A stretch of DNA of 64,000 nucleotides from Macrobrachium rosenbergii (GCF_040412425.1 NC_089777.1:35034037-35098036), one strand, 5' to 3'. Counted from the stretch's first letter, positions 23,559 through 39,433 are shown. The notes: a model not told the origin generated them from the sequence alone. Numbers and translations are program-made.

Positions 23559-23767
23559 TGGTCCTGTAGAATATATAAAAGCAGTTGCAGTACCACAGAT
23601 AAATCTGCCAAGCAATATAATTTTTGCATCTGGGGCAAAAGTAACGGTTAACCATCCTGCTGAAAAAATGGGAGCCGTAACCATGAGCAAAGCCCTCCTT
23701 CCAAGCCAATCCATTAGTCTCCCAGCAAAGATACTTCCTGCCATGCAGGATAATGAAGTGATGCTAC
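23559..23767 (-). CDS. Sugar transporter exon 2 (helices 2-3)
   Basis: The acceptor CCTCACCAG and the donor GTAAGTA bound an open frame with SITSLSCMAGSIFAGRLMD, then the family loop motif DWLGRRALL, a helix, VTAPIFSAGWLTVT, and LGRFICGTATAF. It continues exon 1 in phase: the Gly codon of WIG-SI is split G/GT. Confidence 0.85.
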
Positions 23768-23934
23768 CTGGTGAGGGATAGAAAGGTGACTTCTTGTGTT
23801 TTGTGCATTTTAGAGCTCTTAACTCTTTATTCGGCATTATATTAGCAACAATACTTGTTGAAAGTAAGTGGTTTTGAGTTGAATCTTAAAGAATTTAAGA
23901 CAGAAGACGGACTGTTACAGGAGACGCACAATGT

Positions 23935-24330
23935 ACTACTGTGCACAAAAGTCGGTTCCCTTAGCCATCCAGAATGTACACGAATCCGCTGACTATGAAA
24001 CACCGAAGCAGTTGAACAAGAAAGTAATGGAAGACCCAACAGATGTCGCACCTTAGGGGCATATGGGAACAGGAAGGAGGAGTGGGAAGCAGCTATTTTT
24101 CTTGAGCATGGAGTAAAGTCTCCATATTTTAATGTCGTTAAGAAAGTGTTCGTAAAGTCTTTGTTGTTGACGATACTGGGTTTGAGTGTAAAATGTGCAG
24201 TTAAGGAAATATGCGAAACAAATATGAGAATAAAAGTGCTTAGGAGGTAGTAGTCATGAATTAGTATTTCCCATAGGTTATCGTATCTCATCAGCAGACA
24301 TGACTGTCCACAAGATAAACAAAACATTTC
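23935..24330 (-). repeat. Left arm of a ~400-bp inverted repeat (R2)
   Basis: Its reverse complement aligns with 26535-26945 over about 400 bp, with roughly one difference per ten bases by eye. Shared landmarks are GCACATTTTACACTCAAACC, AAGAAAAATAGCTGCTTCCC and GGTGCGACATCTGTTGGGTC. Open frames over it are interrupted and unrecognised. Confidence 0.85.
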
Positions 24331-24544
24331 AGCAATAGTGTTTTCTGTGGTGTTCTATAATCTGCAAGCCACCCCTTATAAAAAAAAAAAAACTAACATT
24401 TATAGCAGCACATGAGCAAAATTTTCACTTCACTTACGTTATTGAGGTAGCAACCACAAACTGCTGCTACTACATCCTCTATATGTAAACATTCATAGAT
24501 CTGTTATATTTAGTTATATTGCGTGATTGGGCCAAAAAAAATTT

Positions 24545-24828
24545 AAGTATACCTTAGTTTAACCAGACCACTGAGCTGATTAACAGCTCTCCTAGGGCTG
24601 GCCCGAAGGATTAGACTTATTTTGCGTGGCTAAAAACCAATTGGTTACCTAGCAACGGGACCTACAGCTTATTGGGGAATCCGAACCACATTATACCGAG
24701 AAATTAATTTCTATCACCAGAAATACATTCCTCTAATTCTTCATTGGCCGGCCATAGACTCGAACGCGGACCCTGCTGAGTGCTGGCCAAGAACGGTACC
24801 GACCAGTCCGACGAAGAACTGTGACTGG
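24545..24828 (-). mobile_element. tRNA-derived SINE
   Basis: On the minus strand the head at about 24828-24740 carries a box-B-like GCGTTCGAGTCT and a tRNA-like layout. The body then reads through TGTGGTTCGGATTCCCC and GTCCCGTTGCTAGGTAACC to AGAGCTGTTAATCAGCTCAG and a TTAAACTAAGGTATACTTAA tail. I know this consensus as a very common decapod SINE, from memory rather than from a search. It lies in the transporter's largest intron. Confidence 0.75.
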
Positions 24829-25002
24829 GCCAACATACCTAGTGAAGGGGAGCGATATGGGTGATGACAACCGAATGCCAGTTTTTATACACTTACAAAT
24901 TATGGCTATACGTAATTTTTTTGAAATACTAACACAAAATGAAAGATTCAGATACTTTCACTGGGGTAACAAATTCATATTCAGTAAAAAGATGGCAAGA
25001 AA

Positions 25003-26385
25003 AGCCCCGTACACACTATGCATCATGTATCAGCCACGTGATGCAGTAGTGGTGTTGAATAAAATCACTAGCGGCCAAACTGTACTGCAACACTGCTCAC
25101 TTGTTCTCGCGCGACAGTTGTGGTGAAAATAAATGCCTGTAAATGGCAGATGAGGTTCTCCACAAGAGACGAATAGCGTCAGATTCTCAGTTCTCTCAAA
25201 TGGCTAGAAAATAACATCATCCCACTACTCTGCACAGTGTGAAAGTCATAAAACAGCCGTGGTATACGGTTTGTAACCCCACATCGTGTATTTCTATGCA
25301 TCTTCCTGGTTTAAATGTATATTAATGTGTTGCAGAAGATAAGGAATGTGTGATAGCTGCTGGGTTTAAGAAGGGAAGCTGCCTGGTTTGGCACTGAGTG
25401 AGATAGAGGTGAAAAAAAAAAGGCATTTTGTGCAGGAATGGTAAGGATAAAGGGTCACTGTGTTGAGGATAGCTGAAAGTGTACAGGTTGGGAAGTTGTA
25501 TTGATTGTGGAATCAATGAAACTCTGGGCAAGGATTATACATATGTGTTAGTATGAAGATTGTATGGGGTAAGATTGAGCCTGACAAAAGGGAAAGTTCT
25601 GATAGAGAATGTGTGTGGGCCAGGACTGAAAGAGAATTAGAGTACAAGAGTTTCTTGAAGAGTTTGAATCTGTGCATTGCAGGTTTTTAGAGCATGCCAG
25701 TGCACAAATAGGTAAATGAGAAAGAAATGGCATATTGGGAAGGCAGAGCTCTTGGGGTACATGAGATAAGATCCTGTAGAAATATGTTCGAAAGGGAATT
25801 CATTAGAAAACGATTTCAAGGAAAAATATTTACAAAATATACATTTGAGAGAGGAAATTAGTTTCTTACTACCTTTTTTTTTTTCAAGATAAAGTCAGTC
25901 GGCAGTGAGTGACTTTAGGTTTAGGACGAGGGAATAAGAGTGGTGAAAACAGGAAATGAGAAACTTAGTGGAAAAAGAAATTGCAAGACAGATTGGAAGG
26001 CTGTGTAGGAATACAGGAAGATAGATCAGGTCCTCAGGAGGAAGGTGAGAAAAAGAAAGAGGTCTCGTAACGAAAATTAGAAGAAAGGGAGTATAAGGAT
26101 TTCAGCAGGAAAAATAACTTCCGAAAGAAAGTAAATGCAGATAAGGTTAATGAGCAAATGGATCTCAGAATAAAAATGCAATTCAATAAAATGTGATTGA
26201 GCCATCGGCGCTGGAGCTGAGCAGACGTCCTCCCACTTCGAGTGCAAATGCATCACTGCGCAGCCACATGAAATTGGTCCGGCCTGTCAACACTCTGGTG
26301 ATGCAGCGTCGAGTTGAAAAACAGGTTTTTCAACACATCTGTTCAACACTGCGCGCATCATGATGCATAGTGTGTAAGGGCTAAA
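25003..26385. mobile_element. Non-autonomous DNA transposon with ~24-bp terminal inverted repeats
   Basis: The left end AGCCCCGTACACACTATGCA (continuing TCATG) is mirrored at the right end, whose reverse complement starts AGCCCTTACACACTATGCAT. Both are flanked by AAA, which could be a 3-bp target duplication as in PIF/Harbinger elements. Subterminal GTGTTGAA and TGATGCA motifs occur on both sides. The 1.4-kb interior is A/G-rich and encodes no recognisable transposase. It is nested between the R2 arms. Confidence 0.7.
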
Positions 26386-26534
26386 GAAGCAGAGAAAAAA
26401 TATTAATAATGCAGAGATAAAGAAAATACTGATAGGAGAGAGAATGTTTCTGGGTAAGTGGTAGCCTAATAGACATAACTAGCGAATGATTTTTTAGAAT
26501 GTATTTTTTGGCAGTTTTGTTGGCCTCCGTAAAC

Positions 26535-26945
26535 ACTGCTGCTAAAATGTTTTGTATCTATCTTGTGGACATTCATGTCTGTAGATAAGATAAAATTATT
26601 TATAGGAAATACTAATTCATGAATACTGACTTCCTGAGCATTTTCATTCTCATATTTATTTCGCATATTTCCTTAACAGCACATTTTACACTCAAACCCA
26701 GTATCGTCAACAACGAAAACTTTGCGATCACTTCCTTAACGATATTAGAATATGGAGACGTTACTCTGCTCTCAAGAAAAATAGCTGCTTCCCACTCCTC
26801 CTTCCTGTTCCCATATGCCCTTAAGGTGCGACATCTGTTGGGTCTTCCATTAATTACTTGTTCAACTGCTTCGGTGTTTCATGGTCAGCGGATTCGTGTT
26901 CACTCTCTGCATGGCTCAGGGAACTGACATTTGTGCACAATATGA
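26535..26945 (+). repeat. Right arm of the ~400-bp inverted repeat (R2)
   Basis: Partner of 23935-24330. The arms are 2.2 kb apart, and the space between them holds the SINE and the DNA transposon. Confidence 0.85.
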
Positions 26946-27544
26946 AAAATGTTAAAGTACCTAGGGTACATTAACATCTTTCATATTTGATAACCCAACA
27001 AATATTTATCCACTGTTTAAACATTATCTTATGTAGGTTATGATTGGATTTGCATTTTCATAGTTTGCTAATGTTTGTCTTTTACTGAAGAAACACTTAC
27101 TGTACTAGTGGCATATGTCAGCATTTCATTAGAACGTGAATGTAAAAAACATATAAAAGAAGTATTATGGTTTCTTACCAACAAGACACGGCTCTTTTGT
27201 GTGTTGCAATGTTGCAAATTTATTCTAAAAATCCAAAACTAGATTACGGGAATGGTTAAGTTCCAACGACCAGTTGGTCAGCCTAAATGAAATTTGTATT
27301 ATTCCCAGAGGAGAGCCAATGTTGGTATAAGGAGGCCAGCTTAATTGTCAGCTACAACAGTGTTTCTGAGAGTTAGATAAATATCTTGTATCCTTTATCA
27401 TATCTTTAATTGAAATTTCTGCCATTCAAGCCTAGGTTAAGCTACCATAGCAGTTTATTTTTTTTATTCATGTCTTTACTCTTCTTGTTCGTGTGTGTAA
27501 GTAATTGTAAGCAAAGAAAATGGGTTTTCTTTATAACAGCTCAC

Positions 27545-27677
27545 CAATCCAGGCCACTTCTGCTGTACCAACTACAAGATCAGGGTCTGCTTCAATAGAT
27601 GGTATGGTTAATGCTGTCCATCCATTCACTGATGCCGCAGAGAGGGTGCCCAAAGCTGCTGCAAAACACGCCAAACC
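27545..27677 (-). CDS. Sugar transporter exon 1 (helix 1)
   Basis: The acceptor TTACCTTACAG and the donor G/GTGAGC bound an open frame, GLACFAAALGTLSAASVNGW then TIPSIEADPDLVVGTAEVAW, ending in WIG. This is the first transmembrane helix and first outside loop of Tret1-like transporters, ending in the conserved SWIGS motif that is completed by the next exon. It begins with an acceptor, so at least one more upstream exon is expected. I could not find it in the window. Confidence 0.82.
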
Positions 27678-27927
27678 CTGTAAGGTAATACAGACGTTTT
27701 GATTCTTGATTTTAGAAGATGGTAACTGGAGGTCTATGAATGTCTGATGGTTATTCCAACACATTTATGTGGAATTAGTACTTAGGCAAATGCACCCACA
27801 TACTTATATATACACACATGTATATATGTATATATATATGAATAAATATATAGATAAAAATATGCATATAAATAATGTATATGCATATATATATATGTAT
27901 ATATATATACACATATGCATATATTTG

Positions 27928-28036
27928 TGTAGAGCTGGAGGAAGGGATGAAAGAGGGAGTTGACCAAACACGTTTGAGTATTTGACCATACATAGAGCAC
28001 TTGGTCACCTCCTTGTTTCATTCCTTCCTCCAGCTC
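27928..28036. repeat. Inverted repeat, ~45-bp arms
   Basis: TGTAGAGCTGGAGGAAGGGA at 27928 onward and its reverse complement near 27992-28036 (CATTCCTTCCTCCAGCTCTA) can pair over about 45 bases, with a GGTGACCAAGTGCTC-like extension. A loop of some 16 bases separates them. (TA)n tracts lie on both sides. Confidence 0.7.
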
Positions 28037-28078
28037 TACGACAACATAGAATATCGCAAGTTTTAGCTAAAGATAGTC

Positions 28079-28079
28079 A

Positions 28080-28155
<76 letters not shown>
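28079..28155. repeat. (TA)n microsatellite
   Basis: TA tract bordering the 3' end of a PLE fragment. Confidence 0.96.
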
Positions 28156-28158
<3 letters not shown>

Positions 28159-28700
28159 TATAAGGGCAGAGCTGAGGCTCGAAGTACACATCATGAAGGA
28201 AGCAGTAGGAAAGGCATCCTCAGCATCTACAGTTTATTTTTTCAATGCCGACGTTTCGCGACGAATTCCAAGTCGCATTTTCAAGGCTATAAAATATAAT
28301 ATAATTTGCGAACATCAATAACAAATTAATGCAATGGCAACAGCTCTTTTTAGTAAAAATAGTAAAAAAGAGCTGTTGCAAGTCAATAATAAGTAAAAGG
28401 GAGTTTAAAATTATTGATGTAAGAAAGAAAAACAAGACTTATATTTAAATAACCTTGAAAACCAGTTGTCCAAACTTGGCTATAAACAACTTCACTGAGG
28501 ACGATTCGGCATTGAAAGTAAGTCTTCTTGATATTTGGAGGATGGTTAAGTCGTTGTTGTTCTGCACTTGGCCTAAGATGGAAAAATCCTTGCTGTCAGT
28601 ATGTTTTACATAATTTTGAATGATTTCGTATATTTGATTATAGGATTAGATAATATATGTTCTATACTTATGCCCCTGCGGAATATCTATGCGGATCAAC
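28156..28700 (-). pseudogene. PLE 3' end: GIY-YIG endonuclease C-terminus and terminal repeat
   Basis: Reading leftward, 28640-28480 encodes DFSILGQVQNNNDLTILQIS followed by an AESSSVKL block, the C-terminal part of a PLE GIY-YIG domain (ILG...LTILES...SVKL pattern). Further on, 28338-28380 is a perfect-stem hairpin (GCAACAGCTCTTTTT and its complement). The terminal motif at 28245-28285 reads CTTGAAAAT, then a GCGAC/GTCGC stem, then GAAACGTC. The fragment ends in (TA)n. No reverse transcriptase precedes it. Confidence 0.75.
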
Positions 28701-28729
28701 AGCCTCCTCGTGCATACGTGATCACAGGC

Positions 28730-28915
28730 AAAAAATATGAAATGGGTCTTTGACTCTGAACAGGTCCTATTGTTAAGGATTTTTGATGATTTTCAGATTT
28801 TATTTCCAAGCCATTGTCATCGTCTTGGAAAAATCGTTTTGTTTTTTTTTTCAGCTATGGTCATGTGTGATCATTATATTAATTTTATGGCCTTGAAAAG
28901 TGATCATAATCATAT
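28730..28915. repeat. PLE-type terminal repeat R3, copy 1
   Basis: The string GAAATGGG...CAGGTCCT followed by ATTTTATTTCCAAGCCATTGTCATC, then AAAAGTGATCATAATCATATG and (TA)n, recurs at 30910-31055, 31335-31460 and, best preserved, at 63310-63420. Confidence 0.65.
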
Positions 28916-28917
28916 GT

Positions 28918-28922
28918 ATATG

Positions 28923-28988
<66 letters not shown>

Positions 28989-29011
28989 ATATAATTATAT
29001 ATATAAATTAC

Positions 29012-29049
<38 letters not shown>

Positions 29050-29055
29050 TAATAT
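28918..29055. repeat. (TA)n-rich cluster
   Basis: TA tracts with ATTATATATATAAATTACATA interruptions, which recur near 29430. Confidence 0.94.
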
Positions 29056-29139
29056 AATATAATATCCTGACTGGTTTTTACTTTATATATATATTTTTAT
29101 ATATATATATATCAATATATATACAAAATATCATAATAT

Positions 29140-29554
<415 letters not shown>

Positions 29555-29569
29555 CCCCTATATAACAGA

Positions 29570-29741
29570 TTCAATATTATATATGGAATACCCCTGTAAC
29601 AGATTCAATATTGCCTTTAGGAATCTACCTTCAGGAACGGCATGGAATTTCTGACCCTTTCTCCCTCCATCTAACACTCAACCCACACAGACCTCCCCTT
29701 AGACACACATTCTCTTTTTCTTTCAGCAAGTTTTCACGCAT

Positions 29742-29772
<31 letters not shown>

Positions 29773-29804
29773 CGTCACAAAGATCTCTCTCTCTCTCTCT
29801 GCAT

Positions 29805-29866
<62 letters not shown>

Positions 29867-30830
29867 CTCTCTCTCTCTCTCTCTCGGCACTCGCACTGCC
29901 GTCTCGCGCATTCCACATTAAAGAAATGAAATGGGTCATCTAAGGAAACGCAATCTTTCCTACAAAAAATAGATTTATTATTTAAAGCAACCCAACAAGT
30001 AATGAATAAACAAAGCAAAGGTTAAAATGCATCATAAATGAAATTATCAAGTAAGAATAATCTAATCCTGACTAAAAAGTCTCATCACGGCTAATGGCCT
30101 GTAAATCCAAAAATTCTTCTCATATTCCATTACAGACTTTGTAAGTCTAGTCTAGTCTCAAAGTCTACCACATAAAAATTATAGACATTGCAAAGGTTTT
30201 GCAAATGTATTCTCTATAATCACACCAACATGATAACGTCATGTCCTCTCACTATGTTCTCACCACACCACCACCACAGACATCTGTCGAAAGAATTAAG
30301 CACAAATAATAATCTCCCAAAAATATGCAAGTGCAAAACATAATAATGAAAAGTCTAAAATGCATGAGTAAATAGCATACTGGTAAATAGAACACAATAA
30401 AATAGAATATTGAAATGGTAAAAGGCTACGTCCACTTCCCACACAAGTTCAAAATGTCTTGAAACATGGTAAAAAACATAAGTCCACAATTCACACAGAA
30501 AAACAAAGAGTCTGAACTGTACCTTATTCTGCCAATTCTAAGAGATTGCAACACTCAAAGATAATGTCTTGACGATACCGCTCTAGCTCCACTAATGAAC
30601 GATCGGACTAATTTTTGGGCAGAATTAGACACAAAATCTAGATTTCTAACGTACAAACTCATGTACGCACATACCAACTCGGTCATATGACAGAGCCAAT
30701 ATCGTGTGTTCATCAAGTTAACTGCAGATGTAACGAAGTATTTGCTGAGTACAACGATTCTGCAACTGACGGCTTGCCCCAGTTCCATCTTACAGCTAAC
30801 TCTCTTTCATCACACTATATAACACAGTAA
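29570..30830 (+). repeat. Dispersed repeat family R1, copy 2
   Basis: Partner of 5801-6960, with the same block order. It includes (TC)n tracts at 29744-29885 broken by GACGTCACAAAGA and GCATTCGC. The copies differ at many positions, so duplication is old. Confidence 0.75.
29744..29885. repeat. (TC)n microsatellite, interrupted
   Basis: TC tracts separated by short unique bits. The Arg/Glu open frames on the opposite strand are artefacts. Confidence 0.96.
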
Positions 30831-30854
30831 TGTTAAAGCGGCCGTATTTTTCTG

Positions 30855-30857
<3 letters not shown>

Positions 30858-30910
<53 letters not shown>
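30858..30910. repeat. (TA)n microsatellite
   Basis: TA tract separating R1 copy 2 from an R3 terminal repeat. Confidence 0.96.
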
Positions 30911-31697
<787 letters not shown>

Positions 31698-31699
31698 AA

Positions 31700-32770
31700 C
31701 CATTTTAATTCAGTATTTTAATGCTTGGATACTCTTGACCGTGCTGTTTCAACTATACATGGTTATCATCAGCGAGTAATGTGACATGAGTTTACAGAAT
31801 GTTAGTTTTTTCTTACAAGAATACCAACCTATGTTTTCATAAATGGAGTTTCCTGTACAATGCATGCTCTGTCTGTCATTGACTAAGAAAGCAAAATCCC
31901 ATCAGATAGGTATGTAGCCACGCGCCTCAAGTCAGCCTAGCCTGTCCACTGTATTATCAGCTGCTGTAGCACCATGTTGTCACTGTGTGTTCTCCTGTTT
32001 GATGCTGAGATCTCCCTCTGTGGGCCATGTGTGCATTATATTCCTGTGTTTTCTGCTGCAGACCATAGCCCTTTTTTGCTAGTGCCCCTACAGTAGCCAA
32101 GTGATTGCTGAACTTATGTAAATTAGCCAGATTGTGGGCTGAAGTCGTCATAGTGTGCTCTCTCTGTTTGTGGTGTCGTGAGCCACTTGGTCAACCTCCT
32201 TTGTCTGTGAAGTGCTCGTGCGTGCTCCACATTTGGTGCAAGGCTACCATGGAGGAAAATAAACCAGAATTTAGGCATTGTCAGTAAGGGTATGCTGTGC
32301 AGTAAATTTGTCCTTGATAGCAGTAGATCGATATTCACTTTGTATTTCATGCTGGGGCAGAGAATGCCCAAGGGTTGCTATGTGTGACGAGTGTGTGGGA
32401 TGGTAGACAACTCAGTGGCTTTATATGAGAAGAGAATATGTAAGAAGGGCAATACCTCTTCCAGGAAACAACACTGTCTCTCCCCCATACTGCCTGTGAT
32501 TCCCCCTTCTCCAGGGCCCCCTTCTTCAGCAACGCCCCCTGAGTCACCATTGCCCCTTCTTCAGTGCCTGCAGAGGGACCTGCTGTCTACAGTGCTCTTA
32601 GCAGAGCCAGTATATATTGGCTTTGCTCTAAAATAATAGTTCTGCCCGCTGTGCAGCTTGCCTTAAATGTGTTAAGCCCTTCAAGAGGGCAAAGTATATT
32701 TCAACTTATCTCGAAGAGGACACAAAGAAAACATTGGTAGCGTTGGCCAAGTTCTCCAAGCCAAGCCAAG
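31700..32770. other. Unassigned; possible relic of a retroelement gag-like gene
   Basis: 31720-31790 contains another GCTGTTTCAACTA...TTATCATCAGCGAG motif of PLE-terminal style. On the plus strand, 32240-32600 reads in pieces as IDIHFVFHAG, CDECVGW, TTQWLYMRRE and a Pro/Ser-rich TPPSPGPPSSATPPES. I loosely associate this pattern with gag-like proteins of decapod retroelements. It is full of frame breaks and the assignment is weak. Confidence 0.25.
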
Positions 32771-32772
32771 CA

Positions 32773-32773
<1 letters not shown>

Positions 32774-32838
<65 letters not shown>
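32774..32838. repeat. (TC)n microsatellite
   Basis: Pure TC dinucleotides. Confidence 0.97.
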
Positions 32839-32840
<2 letters not shown>

Positions 32841-34361
32841 CCTAACTAAGAATCTAAGTCAAATCCTGGATTACCAAAAATAGAATTTATTCTGAAAATT
32901 TAACGTGGCGCTGGTAATTAAACCCAAGCTTCAAAAAATGGAAATTGAAATAAAGAAAATTGATAATGGGGAATCAAACAGAAAACTAAAGTCAACGTCC
33001 CTTTTCCCCATCACCATTAATTAAGTCATATTATTTATCCAAGTCTATGACAGAATTCTTACAGTCTTAGGTTACTGTTCCGATAATACACCCACTTTCA
33101 CCATCGGCCATTTTAAATCCTCATTTAAACAGGAGGATAACTTCCCAAAACAATCATGGGACCAATGAAACATTTCTGGAAAAAAAAAAACGGAACCAGC
33201 ACTACTAGACTGCCAGTTTATAAATACATATGAGACAAAGTGTAAAATAATTTTCAAAAGGTAACAATCACTAAATAATAACAGTAACAGTTGTTAGGGT
33301 AGTAAGTTCGAAGTTTTGCACTTAAATTCCGCAGAGGGAATTCCAATTCCCAACGTGTTCCCAATACACGCACGTCCAGTACTATTGCTTCTAAAGAGAG
33401 AATGAACAATCTATTACAATATTCATTGCATGAAGCATATCGGAACACACACGAATTCACGCACGCTCCCATGTCACGCCCACAACATCCAGCAATGGAA
33501 AAATCCGCAATGGACGTGTGATCTGCATCCAAGTGCCCCGTGAACATTTCCGAGCCATCGGCCGCTTAGTTGCTGACTTCACTCCCAATGTAATGATCAC
33601 GCCACCAAAGACCGCTGAATATACGAACACATACCCCAAACTGCGTGGTCACTGAATACGAATTAAATACTTAATAAATATAAACAAACCTGGTGTCCTG
33701 TTATAATCCAATGAGAATCCTGGAAGTGACGCGGCTCATATATTATATAGGCTCTGTTGTTTCTCTAGTTAGTCGGTGACCGTTGCAGTGCGCCTTGTGT
33801 GAGAAACTCCATTTATGAAAGCTAGTTTTTATCTTAGGAAAAATACCAATTATTTTTAAATTTTATTACTATTTAAAAAAAAGACGAATAGGTAACTTGA
33901 AACTCTTGGCTCGCTTATGCTAAAAGGAACAAATTAAACCTCGCCTCAATATGGATGACTTCAGCCCTCCATTTAGCCGTTTAATTCCAGGTCGCTGGTT
34001 GCGATTTTTAGTGAAATATTGGAATATTGCATCTTAGATTCCATGATATTGTACACGTCTCCGCAGTTGTGGTGGCGTGACCAATGTAGGATTCCTTGAT
34101 CCCACTTGATCACGTAAGCTTATTCACTATATAAGGTATGTTTGTTTCCTTTGTAAGGAAGTGGCTATGATTCTTTTTAATGTCTCTCTCTTGTTTGAAA
34201 GCTGTTTCATACTTTTTTTGTGGGTGAATGATGACGGTGTCTTGTCGGTCCTCGAGACTAGTTGGGGTTTGGGTATGTCGTAAAATCCAGACTTCCTTTT
34301 ACTATCATTTCACGGATTTTAAACAGGATCTGAAATTGTGTACTTCATTAGCACTGCCAAT

Positions 34362-34367
<6 letters not shown>
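32839..34367. other. Non-coding, unassigned
   Basis: No recognisable exon, element or repeat. Short open frames here show no domain and no splice-site support. Confidence 0.5.

Positions 34368-34424
<57 letters not shown>
34368..34424. repeat. (GA)n microsatellite
   Basis: Pure GA dinucleotides. Confidence 0.97.
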
Positions 34425-34427
<3 letters not shown>

Positions 34428-34636
34428 TAACATCTGCCAAAGATGAATGAATAATACCTCAAGAAATAAAGTATAAATATGTGTGTATGTATAAATATGT
34501 GTGTATGTATATCTTGCGCTTGTATAGATGATTATAGTTTTCGAAATGCTAATAGTAAAAGTAATGTAGTTGAATTTAAGTACTCGGTTGCTTGTCTCTG
34601 TTACGAGAAATGTCTGTCTGATATCGCCAGATCTAG

Positions 34637-34675
<39 letters not shown>

Positions 34676-35929
34676 TGTGGATGAAGCATGTCTACCCAAG
34701 CCACTTAAAAGTTATTCACAAATACTGACAAGAACCAGTGTTGCTTACCTGTGTGGACACACGACCTTTGACCTGAGCGTTTTGTGAAGCATCAACAGGC
34801 ATTGTTTTTCTATGTGGAGCTTCTTCACCTCTTAGCGCGGAAAATAAATTTAAAATAAATTTTCTGTTTCGAAAAATTATGTTGTTAACAGTGTCTGTCC
34901 ATGAAAAACTGTTAATACTTGAATATCATTTCAGCAATGCGCTAAAATTTCTGCAAGTCTACGATGTGTTAGGCCAATGAATTGTGCCTGGACGTGAAAT
35001 CTAGTGATGTGTGCAATCAAGATGGTCCCAGGTGTTGCTGCTGTCCATCTGAAACTTGAACCTCAACGAGTCGTCATTTAAAATCACCCAAGAAGACTGG
35101 GAGGCTCTCATTCGTAACAGTTGCCATTTTGGTGATTTTTCTTGCCTCGTTGTGCAATTTCTAATTGTCAGTGGAGATATATTTTTATCTTATAAACTTA
35201 TAAGTTCTTTAAAGCTCATTTTAAAATAGCTTTCAAATATGCAGTCGTAACCTAAAATTCTAGTTGGCAATTCATTAAGTTCCGCTTCCCGCAAGCTATT
35301 GTTTCTGCTTGGAAGTTGATAGGTAGCCAGATTTTAAAAATCACTTCTCAGTAGGTGCCAGTACTTCGTCCGTTTGAAAGGTAAGTAAAACTTAATTTTC
35401 TCTCTGTTTTCCATTATTAGGAATAACATATTTTCACAGTTTGTAAAATTAAAGTTTGATTTTTGTAAATCGTAACACAAGATATGAAGTTTATAAATGA
35501 CATCTCTTTACGGTCCCGTGGGGATACTGATGTCAAAATGAGTAAGCAGTAAATCGTAATTTCACATTGTCCAGGGATCCTGCTAGGTGCAAAATGGAGG
35601 AGTATGAACGACAGGGCAAAGCTAAGTCATTATGGATGGAAAAAGGCATAGTTGTAATAACATGGGCTTATCTCTATATTTGTTCATGAAGCACTCGTTC
35701 ATTCTGAATGCAACGAACATAAACTACAAATTTCAGGGATTATTTAGTCTGAACGCATTAAAGGTACGAAGAATCATTTATCTATTTCAGGCACCGCGGC
35801 CTGCTGGTTTTAATAAAAAAAAATTGCATTAAACAATTGTAGTCTTGTAAGGTTCAAATTTTCTCAGTACTTTTCCCCAAAGTAAATTCAAATTCATGTA
35901 GTGTTACTGTGTATATTGCAGTTCCCACA
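34425..35929. other. Non-coding, with a short (AAT)n tract
   Basis: A tandem pair GTATAAATATGTGTGTAT lies near 34470-34510. An (AAT)n tract lies at 34640-34675. Otherwise I see nothing. Confidence 0.5.
34640..34675. repeat. (AAT)n microsatellite
   Basis: About twelve AAT repeats. Confidence 0.95.
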
Positions 35930-36195
35930 GTTGAGTTCATAAGGCATTGCTTCAGGTTCTTTGCAGCGTCCCTATGGCCCCTAGCTGCAACCCCTTTTGT
36001 TCCATTTACTGTACCGCCATTCATATTCTCTTCCTTCTCACTTTCCATTCTCTCCTAAGAATCGTTTCACAGTGCAACTGCGATGTTTTCCTCCTGTTAC
36101 ACCTTTTAAAGCATTTTACTCTGTTTTCCTTTTAGCGCTGAATGGTCTCATAGGTCCCAGTGCTTGGCCCTTGGCCTAAATTTTGCATTCTATTC
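35930..36195. repeat. SINE-like dispersed repeat common in decapods
   Basis: The stretch with GCTGCAACCCCTTTTGTTCC, CATTCTCTCCTAAGAATCG, GTGCAACTGCGATGTTTTCC and GCTGAATGGTCTCATAGGTC matches, from memory, a repeat seen very often in decapod transcripts and genomes. No protein is encoded. A genome-wide copy count would confirm it. Confidence 0.55.

Positions 36196-39433
<3,238 letters not shown>

Larger units (their letters stand above)
21130..27677 (-). pseudogene. Facilitated sugar (trehalose-type, SLC2) transporter gene, probably degenerate
   Basis: Six exon-like blocks in the right order on the minus strand encode parts of a 12-helix major-facilitator sugar transporter, closest in style to insect and crustacean Tret1-like proteins, which move trehalose or other sugars across the plasma membrane. 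Blocks 1 and 2 join exactly in phase across a 3.8-kb intron, and blocks 5 and 6 join in phase across 0.9 kb. The middle (blocks 3 and 4) is damaged: the start of block 3 is missing, a 16-bp insertion breaks block 4, and a ~79-bp insertion lies between blocks 4 and 5. No upstream first exon was found. A functional gene with assembly errors here is the alternative. Confidence 0.75.

Noticed and set aside
24740..24828. tRNA-like sequence with a box-B-like motif
   Set aside because: It is continuous with the SINE body and does not form a complete cloverleaf by eye, so it is a SINE head, not a tRNA gene.
25322..25819. Minus-strand open frames in the purine-rich interior of the DNA transposon
   Set aside because: Composition-driven, with no domain, no transposase motifs and no splice-site support.
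29723..30018. Arg/Glu-rich frames over (TC)n and (GA)n tracts
   Set aside because: Microsatellite artefacts without flanking exon structure. The only real coding GA tract is in the G-family gag gene.
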